From a virus, in the IMG/VR virus record IMGVR_UViG_3300044712_001381, positions 1 through 38,197 of that record: a stretch of 38,197 bases of DNA; one strand, written 5' to 3'. Positions 30,365 to 38,051 of this stretch are shown here, in pieces. Both the position numbers and the translations under genes were made by a program. The first letter of the stretch is position 1. Each line of letters begins with the position of its first letter. A model generated the notes under the pieces. It searched no databases and was not told where the DNA came from. It saw nothing but the letters and a program-made list of their open reading frames with translations.

Positions 30365-30689
30365 ATCCGCTCCCGATCTCCATAAAGCTGATCTGATACA
30401 TCCCGGCCAGCGCCACATGCGCCAACCGCTCAAGGCTGATCTGGTAGACAGGCTTCTCGAAATTGAGCCGCCCGTCGGCGTCCTGGCCCAGGCATTTCAC
30501 GGTTCCGTCGATTACCTGGTAGCCAAAACATCCCGGATAGATTTGCTCGGGACTGTACCCTCCCTGCGTGCCCTTGAATTGATTAACCAACCACTTTACA
30601 GGCTCTGCCTTTCTCTTCGCAGCCTTTACCAAATCGCCGAAAACGACCGTTGCCAATTTGTACTCACGCGCGCTGATGATCTGGTCCAT
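30354..30689 (-). CDS. Hypothetical protein
   Basis: A 111-residue protein from ATG 30689 (MDQIISAREYKLATVVFGDLVKAAKRKAEPVKWLVNQFKGTQGGYSPEQIYPGCFGYQVIDG), with AAAGGGA upstream. It overlaps the RNase H gene by 11 bases. N-terminal helical part with a Lys-rich face, then a short beta region. No family recognised. Confidence 0.6.
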   Translation of the reverse strand: MDQIISAREYKLATVVFGDLVKAAKRKAEPVKWLVNQFKGTQGGYSPEQIYPGCFGYQVIDGTVKCLGQDADGRLNFEKPVYQISLERLAHVALAGMYQISFMEIGSGYAN

Positions 30690-30888
30690 GCTTGGTCCCT
30701 TTCGCGAACCGCCCGCGCTCGTCACGTTTGGCGCTGGCCACCCGGGCTTTCCCGCCCAGGCGACCATGCTGATTCGCCTCGCAGCCCATCCAGCCGAATA
30801 CTTTCCGATCCTCAGGAGGTAGCGACCGCAACCAATCCTTTCCTCGCAACGACGGAAAATGCTTCTTGAACAAGTCAGGGTACAACAT
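30664..30888 (-). CDS. Small basic protein
   Basis: A 74-residue protein from ATG 30888 (MLYPDLFKKHFPSLRGKDWLRSL), with GGAGAG upstream. The C-terminal end is Lys/Arg/Gly-rich (GGKARVASAKRDERGRFAKGTKHGPDHQRA), possibly a nucleic-acid-binding tail. It overlaps the next gene by 26 bases. No family recognised. Confidence 0.55.
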   Translation of the reverse strand: MLYPDLFKKHFPSLRGKDWLRSLPPEDRKVFGWMGCEANQHGRLGGKARVASAKRDERGRFAKGTKHGPDHQRA

Positions 30889-31123
30889 CGCTCTCTCCAT
30901 TCTCCAGGCGCATCGCCAATTCATCGAGACCAGATCGGCGCGCCATGTCAGCGGCCAGGTTTAACTCATCGCAAAACAACTCAACAATGCCACTATTGCA
31001 TTCCTGGAAAGCAAGCCAGATAAAGCCTTCGGCCTCGTTTACAGGTGCCGAATTCTTTTCCAAAAAGGCGGCTCGCTCGTCCTCGCCCACCGTGATATAG
31101 CTGTGCATAATCTTCATGATCAT
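30875..31123 (-). CDS. Small acidic hypothetical protein
   Basis: An 82-residue protein from ATG 31123, preceded by GAGGG; the frame opens at a TTG six codons earlier. Sequence: MIMKIMHSYITVGEDERAAFLEKNSAPVNEAEGFIWLAFQECNSGIVELFCDELNLAADMARRSG. No family recognised. Two 16-bp direct repeats lie just upstream, so expression may be controlled by the partition proteins. Confidence 0.6.
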   Translation of the reverse strand: MIMKIMHSYITVGEDERAAFLEKNSAPVNEAEGFIWLAFQECNSGIVELFCDELNLAADMARRSGLDELAMRLENGESDVVP

Positions 31124-31147
31124 GAGATTTGTCCCTCGCAACTCTCT

Positions 31148-31189
31148 ATAGTTTGTTACAAAGAATGGGGTGGATAGTTTGTTACAAAG
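31148..31189. repeat. Two 16-bp direct repeats near parM/parR-like genes
   Basis: ATAGTTTGTTACAAAG occurs at 31148-31163 and 31174-31189, 26 bp apart, each containing an imperfect palindrome TTTGT-x-ACAAA. They lie between the ParR-like gene and the next gene. They are candidates for a small centromere or operator of the actin-type partition system. Confidence 0.7.
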
Positions 31190-31198
31190 TATTTTTAA

Positions 31199-31423
31199 TC
31201 ACGATAGAAACTGTTCCATACTCTCGATCAGCTCATCGTCATCCGGCAGGCCGCCAATATCAACCTGGATCCCGCCCGCCCGCATCGCCGCTTTGATAAA
31301 AGCAGCCCTTTTGCGTGGCGGGACCCGGTTAAAAGCCTTGATCAGGTCGTCATCCTCGCCCTCCCGGAGCGTAATCGCCGTGCGAATGACGAGGGCCATC
31401 GTGGTCAACGCTGTTCGTGGCAT
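31199..31423 (-). CDS. Small ParR-like adaptor candidate
   Basis: A 74-residue protein from ATG 31423 (MPRTALTTMALVIRTAITLREGEDDDLIKAFNRVPPRKRAAFIKAAMRAGGIQ), two bases after the ParM-like stop and with AAAAGG upstream. The segment TAITLREGEDDDLIKAFNRVPPRKRAAFIKAAMRAGG resembles the ribbon-helix-helix part of ParR-type adaptors, which bind a repeat centromere and cap the actin filament with an acidic tail; the end DDDELIESMEQFLS is acidic. The two direct repeats lie just downstream. Confidence 0.65.
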   Translation of the reverse strand: MPRTALTTMALVIRTAITLREGEDDDLIKAFNRVPPRKRAAFIKAAMRAGGIQVDIGGLPDDDELIESMEQFLS

Positions 31424-31424
31424 A

Positions 31425-32390
31425 CTAACCTTTTGCCAGCGACATTTTGTACAGGCCGCGCGCGATAGCCATGACCGGGTCATCCGGCATGTGGGCTTTG
31501 CCGTTGAATTTATGGGGCAAAGAGTCCTTGAGTAAGATGGCCCCGCCACCCATAACCAACACCGCCGCGAAACGCCGCCAGGCTGTGCCCCATTGCTTCT
31601 CGATCACGCCCATCACTTCCCGCTGCCAGATCGGCAGGGCCTCGGTTGTATTCAATTGTCCGGCCCGCAGCATGATATCCATCTCTCCCAGGGAATAAAG
31701 CCGTTCCCCGTTCAAGATCTCCAGCAATCGCCGCACACCCGATGTTGCGCCAGCCGTGAAGCGCTGCACAGGCGCGCGGTTGCGCACCGCCAGCAATTCG
31801 ACCGTTCCAAAGCCAACGGAAATAATGCCCACCTCCCCGGTGAAGGCGGGTTTGCGCGCGGGGATGAATTTCCCCGCTTCGTCCAACAGGTAGTCGAATA
31901 GACCGCCCGTTACCTGGCTTGCGATCCGCGCCTCGCCAACTTCAACATCGTATTTCTTCCCGTCGGCGACCCAACTGTGGCAGCCCTTCAGCCAGCGCTT
32001 CACGTTCTCGCGTGTGGTCTCAGCCGAGTCGCCGGTGAGCGTTTCCTGCGGCAGGCCCACGATCAGGCTCAGGGGTTCGGTGATCGGCCCCCACTGCAAT
32101 TGATAGCGCGTCATGGCGCCATGGAAAAGCGCTACCATTTCAGGTGTGCCGTTGAAGCGCTCCACATCCAGGTTTTCCACCGGCCGGCCGTAATCGTGAG
32201 AGTTTGCTCCCACGTAAAACGAACCGAAAGCGTTTACAACGTGCAGCGGCGCCTTGGTGCGCTTTAGACCCAGCGTGCTGGCCACGTGCTGGCCGCCGTT
32301 GATGGCGACCTGCGAAAGAGTTTCCTGCCCGCCATGCGGACCGTACAGTTTCATTGCACCGTTTCCTGCGTCCAATCCCAAATTAATCAT
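31425..32390 (-). CDS. ParM/StbA-like plasmid-segregation actin
   Basis: A 321-residue actin-fold ATPase. Phosphate 1 motif GLDAGNGAMKLYG (5-17), phosphate 2 motif VGIISVGFGTVELLAV, and adenosine motif AAVLVMGGGAILLKD are present, as is a connecting helix. Members polymerise into filaments that push plasmid copies apart when linked through an adaptor and a centromere. The ParR-like gene follows immediately and the FtsK-type gene precedes with a four-base overlap, so all three should be co-expressed. Length matches ParM (about 320). Confidence 0.9.
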   Translation of the reverse strand: MINLGLDAGNGAMKLYGPHGGQETLSQVAINGGQHVASTLGLKRTKAPLHVVNAFGSFYVGANSHDYGRPVENLDVERFNGTPEMVALFHGAMTRYQLQWGPITEPLSLIVGLPQETLTGDSAETTRENVKRWLKGCHSWVADGKKYDVEVGEARIASQVTGGLFDYLLDEAGKFIPARKPAFTGEVGIISVGFGTVELLAVRNRAPVQRFTAGATSGVRRLLEILNGERLYSLGEMDIMLRAGQLNTTEALPIWQREVMGVIEKQWGTAWRRFAAVLVMGGGAILLKDSLPHKFNGKAHMPDDPVMAIARGLYKMSLAKG

Positions 32391-33808
32391 GCTGTTGCTC
32401 CTTCCCCTTGTGGGGTCTTGGCTGAGGGATTCACCCCCAGCAAAATATCGTTATCGGTTGTTCGGGTTGTTTGCCCGGTTGTTTGGGTTGTTTGGGGGTT
32501 GTTCGGGGTTGTTTGGGTTGTTCGGTTGTTCAGCAAATTGACCAGTTTAGGCGTTATATAAAAGCCGTTCGCCCTCTGTGGGTCCTTGGCGGCCCAACCT
32601 TTCAGCGCCCAGGCATCTTGAAGGCGTAAAATCTCTTGCAAGCCCATCCCCCAACCTGTCAGAACATCTCGGCTGATCTTGCCTTCAGTTTCGCGAAGCG
32701 CTCTTTCCGCGTATCCGCGCTCATCCGTTGTCAACAGCTCCACTACCTGACCGTCGACGATCAACTTGTCTTTATCCAGGAAGAACGCCTGGATAAGCCC
32801 CCATCGGTCTGTCAGCGCCCGGCCTGGCCGGTTAGGGTTTATCTTCGCCGCGGCCGCCATCCCGATATTCTGGGCCACACTCGCGTTTTTTACTCGATGA
32901 ACGATCATCACGCCGACCTGGTCGCGGATTTTCCCCATAAGTTCGGCGCTGAAATCCTGGCTGCCCATCACCAACTGGATACCAAATTTCCGGCCTCGCC
33001 ACACGATCTGCTTTGCCAGGTTCGCCAGCGAACCATTCACGCCGCCGCTGTTATCCACTGCGCTGTTGAATTCGTCCAGCACCACCAGGACTCGTTTCAA
33101 CGGCTCCTGGCCCGCTTTGAGCGCCCACCGGTTGTATTCTTCGATGTTCTCGGGAAAGTTGGCTGCCGTGGTATAGAGTGCCTTTCGGTGTTCTATTTCA
33201 GCGTATGCCCTTCGAAGCGCATCGATGAAACCGTTCTCGTTCTCAGCCAGCCCGATCAACAGCGCCGGGTGTCCTGCCAGCATCGGGAAGGTGTTGTTAT
33301 CCAGATCACCGAGGATCAGGTTGAAATCCTGCCTGATTGCTTGGTAGACAATTTCGCGCAGGGTGTAGCTTTTCCCGCTCCCGGTCATCCCGGCCACCAT
33401 CATGTGATTCAGCTCTCCCCACTTCGCGCCTGCCAGGCGGCCATTGGCGCACTGGCCAATCATCACGCGGCCGGCCGCGATCTGCTCTGGTAGCTCGATG
33501 CGCTTTGGTAGTTTCCGCACCGGCGAGAGCAAAAACGCCAGGCGGATGCCTGTATGATTGCTGACCAGCACTGGCATACCTTTCAGTGAGCTGCTCAGGT
33601 GGTGCGTGGCCTGTTCATAAGGCTCGAATTTCGGGATGCGCTGATCATCCAGCTCAGCGAACAGCCAGACATCTCCGGTTGCTGTTTTGGTCAACAGCCA
33701 CTGGCGCACCGCAGCCGGATCTGTTCCTGGTCGCTGCGTCAGCACATTCCCTGTGATCTGCGCCACGGCGATGGCCGTGCGCTGGTATTGCTCAATAGTT
33801 CCGTTCAT
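32387..33808 (-). CDS. FtsK/HerA-type DNA-translocating ATPase
   Basis: A 473-residue protein from ATG 33808 with GGAGG upstream; a longer open frame runs into the lipoprotein gene. Walker A is GMTGSGKS (140-147), Walker B VLVVLDEF (240-247), followed by the KQIVWRGRKFGIQLVMGSQDFSAELMGKIRDQVGVMIVHRV region typical of FtsK/HerA sensor-like strands. There are no membrane helices in it. C-terminal ~60 residues are Asn/Thr/Gln-rich (NNRTTQTTPNNPQTTQTT). It may move DNA during segregation, packaging or transfer. Its neighbours supply the membrane anchor. Confidence 0.88.
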   Translation of the reverse strand: MNGTIEQYQRTAIAVAQITGNVLTQRPGTDPAAVRQWLLTKTATGDVWLFAELDDQRIPKFEPYEQATHHLSSSLKGMPVLVSNHTGIRLAFLLSPVRKLPKRIELPEQIAAGRVMIGQCANGRLAGAKWGELNHMMVAGMTGSGKSYTLREIVYQAIRQDFNLILGDLDNNTFPMLAGHPALLIGLAENENGFIDALRRAYAEIEHRKALYTTAANFPENIEEYNRWALKAGQEPLKRVLVVLDEFNSAVDNSGGVNGSLANLAKQIVWRGRKFGIQLVMGSQDFSAELMGKIRDQVGVMIVHRVKNASVAQNIGMAAAAKINPNRPGRALTDRWGLIQAFFLDKDKLIVDGQVVELLTTDERGYAERALRETEGKISRDVLTGWGMGLQEILRLQDAWALKGWAAKDPQRANGFYITPKLVNLLNNRTTQTTPNNPQTTQTTGQTTRTTDNDILLGVNPSAKTPQGEGATA

Positions 33809-34806
33809 TCGTCCTCCTCTCGCGAGGTGATTTGACCCTGCACATCCTCGAGCCAACCCTGCACCTGCCCGGGCTGAACCACTTGGATGTTTATCGCCGG
33901 GCTGCCTGGCGCTGAAAGATTTGCCGTCATTCCCAAAGCCTGCCGCGGGTATCCTTGGGGCAGTTCAGCAATGGCATCCACAATGTTGCGCTCGTGAACG
34001 ATCTGCTGTTGCATATCCGGGGATACACCCAGGACCGGCATGGTTACCTGGCGCTTATCGCTGAAATCAATCACCGGCCCGGGCATTAAGCCTGGTTGCA
34101 GCGCACGCTGGTTGATCATCACTAAACGAACCTTGCCATTTTCATCGGCGATCACACCGATCTGGCTGCGCTTCCAAACCACAAAGACGCCCACAATCAA
34201 ACAGATGGTTCCGAATATCCAACCGCCCCAGGCCGATACCCACATCGTTGCTTTTTTCTGCTCCAGCTCTATCTGCACCTTCTCACTTTCTGCATAGATG
34301 GCTGTTTGCTTGGCCCGTATGATGGGTGCTTCCTCGGTCTTTTTGTCTGCGATCTCCGTTGACTTCGCTTCGAAAGTGGCAGTCAGGCCGATAGAGTGAG
34401 CCTCCGCGGTCGCCATCGTGTTAATCTGCGCCTGTTGGGTCGCCGCCGCCTGTGCCTGGGCCGTTGCAGTGTCCTGCGCTTTAGCGGCTGCAACTGTCAC
34501 CTGAAATGCTTGTTGGGTGGCGTATTCCGCTTTCTGGGTTGCTTGCTGGTTTTCAACGTGCCGCGCCTGTGTTGCCGTGGCATCCATGATTTGCTGTGTC
34601 GCAGTCATCCGCGCGCCCATTTCCACACGATCCTTATCCAGTGCTTGCTGAGTGGCTACCTGCCACATCTGCTGCTCGATAAACCCGACTGCGGCCGCGC
34701 TGATTGGTGGCGTTGGCGTTGCGGTTGGCATGGGTTTGGATCCAGCTCCGCAAGCTGTCAAAAGTAATGCCAGCAAAAGGCTAAAAATAAATTTGGGGTT
34801 CTTCAT
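33805..34806 (-). CDS. Lipoprotein with coiled coil and a transmembrane helix, coupled to FtsK-type ATPase
   Basis: A 333-residue protein. The N-terminus (KFIFSLLLALLLTACGAG) is a lipoprotein signal with lipobox Cys at residue 19, then a Pro/Thr linker (PMPTATPTPP). Residues about 40-185 are a long Ala/Gln/Thr-rich coiled coil. A membrane helix spans about 189-211 (WVSAWGGWIFGTICLIVGVFVVW). The last ~120 residues (SQIGVIADENGKVRLVMINQRALQPGLMPGPVIDF ...) would be cytoplasmic. It overlaps the FtsK gene by four bases (ATGA) and the previous gene by 26. ATG 34806 is chosen after AAGGCGG. Role: probably envelope docking for the ATPase; inference. Confidence 0.7.
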   Translation of the reverse strand: MKNPKFIFSLLLALLLTACGAGSKPMPTATPTPPISAAAVGFIEQQMWQVATQQALDKDRVEMGARMTATQQIMDATATQARHVENQQATQKAEYATQQAFQVTVAAAKAQDTATAQAQAAATQQAQINTMATAEAHSIGLTATFEAKSTEIADKKTEEAPIIRAKQTAIYAESEKVQIELEQKKATMWVSAWGGWIFGTICLIVGVFVVWKRSQIGVIADENGKVRLVMINQRALQPGLMPGPVIDFSDKRQVTMPVLGVSPDMQQQIVHERNIVDAIAELPQGYPRQALGMTANLSAPGSPAINIQVVQPGQVQGWLEDVQGQITSREEDE

Positions 34807-35236
34807 TTTCACCGCCTTGAGTGGTTATCTGTGGTCGTGGCGGAGGCTGCCCCTGCCCTGCCAGGCTGCGCATCAGCGCCATCCGCATCAATTCTGTCTC
34901 GCTTGGGGCCCTGGGCATTCGTTCCCACTGCGCATTCGGGCCGCTTTTCCAGTTACCACGCTTGGGATTATTCTCCGCGCGCCATTTTCGCCTTGCCCAG
35001 CTGATCACCCACACCGTTGCCGCTGTTACAGTCCCGCCGATGATCGTGCCGACGATGGCCTTCACTACCCACTGTCCTGCGACCATCACCGGCTCAGGAG
35101 CTGCCTGCCCGGCGATGGTCGCGTTCAGTGCCGCCACCGAGAAATCGACCTGCATCCCGGCCCATATATTCCACAGCGAAACCAATATCGCGACCACGAT
35201 CACGCCGATCAAGGGGTATTCCATCCCGGTTTTCAT
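34781..35236 (-). CDS. Two-helix membrane protein in FtsK module
   Basis: A 151-residue protein from ATG 35236 (MKTGMEYPLIGV), directly after the preceding stop. Two membrane segments: PLIGVIVVAILVSLWNIWAGM and WVVKAIVGTIIGGTVTAATVWVISW; a Pro/Arg-rich cytoplasmic tail follows (RRKWRAENNPKRGNWKSG ... MRSLAGQGQPPPRPQITT). Likely a membrane partner for the lipoprotein and ATPase. No family recognised. Confidence 0.7.
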   Translation of the reverse strand: MKTGMEYPLIGVIVVAILVSLWNIWAGMQVDFSVAALNATIAGQAAPEPVMVAGQWVVKAIVGTIIGGTVTAATVWVISWARRKWRAENNPKRGNWKSGPNAQWERMPRAPSETELMRMALMRSLAGQGQPPPRPQITTQGGENEEPQIYF

Positions 35237-35463
35237 CACAGCCCCCACTTCGAGCACACCCCAACCGTTTTACAGCCTGTTACAAGTTTGACCAGCCAAC
35301 CGTGCCGAAGCCAGGTGTAAGGTACCGGATGACAGACTGAGTCTTGCGCATCGAATGACCAGCCGCATGACTTTCCGTAAACTGTTTCTTCGTGGGGGAT
35401 GATCCCGCTGATAATCACCAAAAGCAGGAACACGAATATCGAAATTAAAGCAAACCTTTTCAT
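35236..35463 (-). CDS. Small secreted or membrane-anchored Cys protein
   Basis: A 75-residue protein from ATG 35463 with GGAGG upstream; a much longer open frame upstream is not supported. An N-terminal hydrophobic segment (RFALISIFVFLLLVIISGII) is a signal or anchor; the mature part has four Cys (C33, C44, C64, C70) that could form disulfides. It opens the membrane/FtsK/ParM unit. No family recognised. Confidence 0.65.
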   Translation of the reverse strand: MKRFALISIFVFLLLVIISGIIPHEETVYGKSCGWSFDAQDSVCHPVPYTWLRHGWLVKLVTGCKTVGVCSKWGL

Positions 35464-35902
35464 ACAGCCTCCTTCCCCGATAGTTTTCGGGGCCTGCCCC
35501 GGATGCTCTTTCCGGGGACTCGCCCCGAAAATGATCTTTTTCCGGGGTAAAATGGAGGCGCATCGGATACCCGTCCATGCACTGAGTGGCCTGCCCGCAA
35601 AGCAGGCCACTCGCATTATCTGATACGCCTTATTTGAAATGCCACCGGTAACAGTTTGTCCATACCTGTTCCGCTTGATTACATCCCGCAGGGGCGGCTC
35701 CCCGCGCATCAGTTGGCCCCGGTGGCCCGACCGATGATGTTGATGTCGTTGAAAAGAGAGAGCGTATTTTCGGCCTACGGCCCAGCCATCAACAGCCGAT
35801 TTCCGCTCTCTAAAACCGCATCCAGGCGATAGTACGGCTACCACACAGGGGATTTACACCGCGATGCCGCCAAGGTCTTACTCGTTACCTACCCAGATGC
35901 TC
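35464..35902. other. Non-coding interval with strong inverted repeats
   Basis: No gene is supported. It contains a nested hairpin TTTTCGGGGC (35484-35493) / GCCCCGAAAA (35522-35531) with inner stem CCCCGGA/TCCGGGG, an 11-bp perfect hairpin GAGTGGCCTGC (35584-35594) / GCAGGCCACTC (35602-35612), and a long-range pair AGAGAGCG (35757-35764) / CGCTCTCT (35804-35811). It separates the large ParB unit from the FtsK-ParM unit and could hold a promoter, regulatory RNA or origin element. Confidence 0.5.
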
Positions 35903-36127
35903 CTAATTCAAACTGATCGTGCTGATCAACCCCAACTTGCGGGCAGTCATTTCGACACCCACAACGTAGTTGTAGCGGTCGCTGGAAAAGGTATTGACGA
36001 AGTCTGGTCTGAACATGGTCCGCTCAATACCCAGCAAGTGCAGCTCCACGATAGGTATGTGCCAGGGTCGCTTTCCAAAACTGGGATATTTGGGTACCAA
36101 CAGGGTTATGGCTGCGATCCTTCTCAT
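35903..36127 (-). CDS. Small basic protein coupled to large ParB-like gene
   Basis: A 74-residue protein from ATG 36127, overlapping the ParB stop as ATGA. Sequence begins MRRIAAITLLVPKYPSFGKRPWHIPIVELHLLGIERTMFRPDFVNTF. Net basic, mixed beta. No family recognised; translational coupling suggests it works with the large ParB-like protein. Confidence 0.6.
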   Translation of the reverse strand: MRRIAAITLLVPKYPSFGKRPWHIPIVELHLLGIERTMFRPDFVNTFSSDRYNYVVGVEMTARKLGLISTISLN

Positions 36128-38031
36128 GCCGCCACCGTTTCCGCTGAAACGGGCACCGCGATACTCACATCCGATGACGGCTCCTGGGGAAATTGCTCGT
36201 CGATTTCGGCCATCATCACCCTCGCGATTTCGGAAAAGGTAGTTTCCGGTAGCTTGCACCCCAGATCTACCGACGCCTTGCAGATCAGTTCCGCCACCTT
36301 CATAAGGTCTGCGTTGTAGTAAGCGTGGCCAATACTCTTTATGAGCATGTTACAGGCCATTTTCCGGCGTAGGAAATCGAGATGATAATCGTCGTGAGAA
36401 GTGGCTTTCGCTTGCGCCCATTTTGGGGCTGTCGCTTGCCAGCCATAAGCACTTTCATGCAGGGCCTGCATCGCTGCCAGGCCAAACCCGTTGAATATTC
36501 GCGAGAAATCACCGGCAGCTTCCCACATCAACCGCTCCTTTTTATCGGATACCAGGTCGTATCGACCGCGGATGATCTTCTCACCAGACCTTTCCCGCGC
36601 CCGCTCCTCTTTGCGCTTGGCCTTGAGCTTTTCAAGTTCTTTCCCTACAACCACCACGTAAAAACTATCCGTATCCACGCCCTTGAAATTCCACTGTGAT
36701 GGATACCCTTTCACCTTGTCGTGATCGATCAAACGCAGATCCGGCCCGCGCTTCTCGAATAGCGCCTGGTGGACGCTGCTTTCCATCGCTAAGAAAGGCC
36801 CGTCACTCTCTTCCTTGTAGATCAATATCCCCAGGCTCGCGCTTGCCGTGTGCAACTTCTCGCGTTTCCAGGCAAACTGCTTCCGCAAGTTGCAGGCCTT
36901 CAGCCCGCAGTAATGCTCCCCGGCGATTCTTGTATACATCGGGCACGTTGCGCAGCTCGGTGGGTCGAGTAGGATGTCGATCTTCCCTGCCAGATTTCGC
37001 AAACCTGCGGCATCGGCTTGGCCCAGCTTCAGCCCGGCATCGACAACGTTCTCTGAATGGGCAATGACCCGCAGCAAACCCAAGTGAGTCGGATCGTCGC
37101 TAACCTCTCCGCTTTTATATCCGAGCGCTACCGGTAGATCTGAAAGCGTCAGTTCCGGGAGATACTTGTTCGGGAAATTCTTCATATCCAGCAGCCAGCC
37201 CTTGTACCCCGCACGCGGCTTTTCGTCGCCGCTCGGAGAGCACAAGTGAGTGGAATTTGTCCGGTACTGAATGGCATCCCTTACAACGCTGTCCGGGGTG
37301 CTGGCTGAGCCGGTTGCCACGATCTTCTTCGCCGTTGCGACGATAGTTTCCTCCGTTGCCACCCGCTGCATCGAGAGCAGCGCCCTGGCCGCTCCCTGGC
37401 TGATCTCGCCCTTGCCGAGCATGTTCTGGGCTTCGAGCGGGAGTTCCAACAGCCTGATCGTTCCGCGCACTGTAGCATCGGCGCATCCAAAAAGCTCGCC
37501 GATCTCTGCCGATGATTTGTGAAACTCATCCCGGTAGCGCACCATCGCCCGCCCGCGTTCGACCGCGCTCAGGTCCTTGCGCTGCTCATTTTCTGCGACC
37601 GCCGCCCGGAACATGCCCTCGTCATCCATATCGATGATATTGAGCGGCATCTCCTCGAAATCAACCAGGTTGTCTTTCGCTGCGTGAGCTGCCTTCCATG
37701 CCCGCGCCAGTGCTGACTCCGTTTCGCTCTGGTCGCATATTTCGCTCAGGTGTTCTATAATCTGCAATCGGATGAGCAGCCTGAAAGCCGCCAGGCGGCT
37801 GTGCCCAAATGCCAGTTGGTATATCTCTCCCCCTAAATCCCGATCCTGGATTTGGGGGGAGTTGGAGGGGGGGGAGTTGGAGGGGGGTGCCTTTCGCGCG
37901 CTGGGGATTTGCATCAACGTGTCTATGGCGATGCTGGCCGCCAGGTTGGCGATATGTTCAAGATCCTCGGATTGCCGAGGCTGCCATGGATTTGCAACGA
38001 TTAAAGCGACTGGAATATTTACGACGCCCAT
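36124..38031 (-). CDS. Large ParB-like protein with in-frame palindromic insertion
   Basis: A 635-residue ParB-domain protein, more than twice the usual size. The N-domain has NPWQPRQSEDLEHIANLAASI (14-34), then an unusual Pro/Ser/Asn stretch (48-70) encoded by the palindromic element copy C, then YQLAFGHSRLAAFRLL. A helix-turn-helix is at 173-195 (SSAEIGELFGCADATVRGTIRLL). A Cys cluster (PPSCATCPMYTRIAGEHYCGLKACNLRKQ) lies mid-protein, and a long C-terminal region has no clear family. The parS-like copy 4 lies in its last codons (PVSAETVAA). AAAGGA precedes the ATG. It may bind the 14-mers and regulate segregation or gene expression. Confidence 0.82.
   Translation of the reverse strand: MGVVNIPVALIVANPWQPRQSEDLEHIANLAASIAIDTLMQIPSARKAPPSNSPPSNSPQIQDRDLGGEIYQLAFGHSRLAAFRLLIRLQIIEHLSEICDQSETESALARAWKAAHAAKDNLVDFEEMPLNIIDMDDEGMFRAAVAENEQRKDLSAVERGRAMVRYRDEFHKSSAEIGELFGCADATVRGTIRLLELPLEAQNMLGKGEISQGAARALLSMQRVATEETIVATAKKIVATGSASTPDSVVRDAIQYRTNSTHLCSPSGDEKPRAGYKGWLLDMKNFPNKYLPELTLSDLPVALGYKSGEVSDDPTHLGLLRVIAHSENVVDAGLKLGQADAAGLRNLAGKIDILLDPPSCATCPMYTRIAGEHYCGLKACNLRKQFAWKREKLHTASASLGILIYKEESDGPFLAMESSVHQALFEKRGPDLRLIDHDKVKGYPSQWNFKGVDTDSFYVVVVGKELEKLKAKRKEERARERSGEKIIRGRYDLVSDKKERLMWEAAGDFSRIFNGFGLAAMQALHESAYGWQATAPKWAQAKATSHDDYHLDFLRRKMACNMLIKSIGHAYYNADLMKVAELICKASVDLGCKLPETTFSEIARVMMAEIDEQFPQEPSSDVSIAVPVSAETVAA
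36137..36150. other. parS-like 14-mer, copy 4
   Basis: GTTTCCGCTGAAAC in the 3' end of the large ParB-like gene, encoding V-S-A-E-T. Confidence 0.55.
37827..37861. repeat. Dispersed palindromic element, copy C, inside ParB-like gene
   Basis: CTCCCCCTAAATCC (37827-37840) and GGATTTGGGGGGAG (37848-37861) form a 14-bp inverted repeat with one mismatch. Next to it are tandem GGGGGGAGTTGGA units. It is translated in frame into the APPSNSPPSNSPQIQ region and interrupts the normal ParB N-domain. Confidence 0.7.
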
Positions 38032-38051
38032 GATTTATCCTTTCTGTGGGG

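Noticed and set aside
32455-32535. Assembly artefact or CRISPR-like repeat
   Set aside because: The frame stays open and codes for a plausible low-complexity tail.
35464-35844. Upstream extension of the small Cys protein to 202 residues
   Set aside because: The added 127 residues are Arg/Gly-rich without fold character, cross three hairpins and have no start site; GGAGG lies at the internal ATG 35463.
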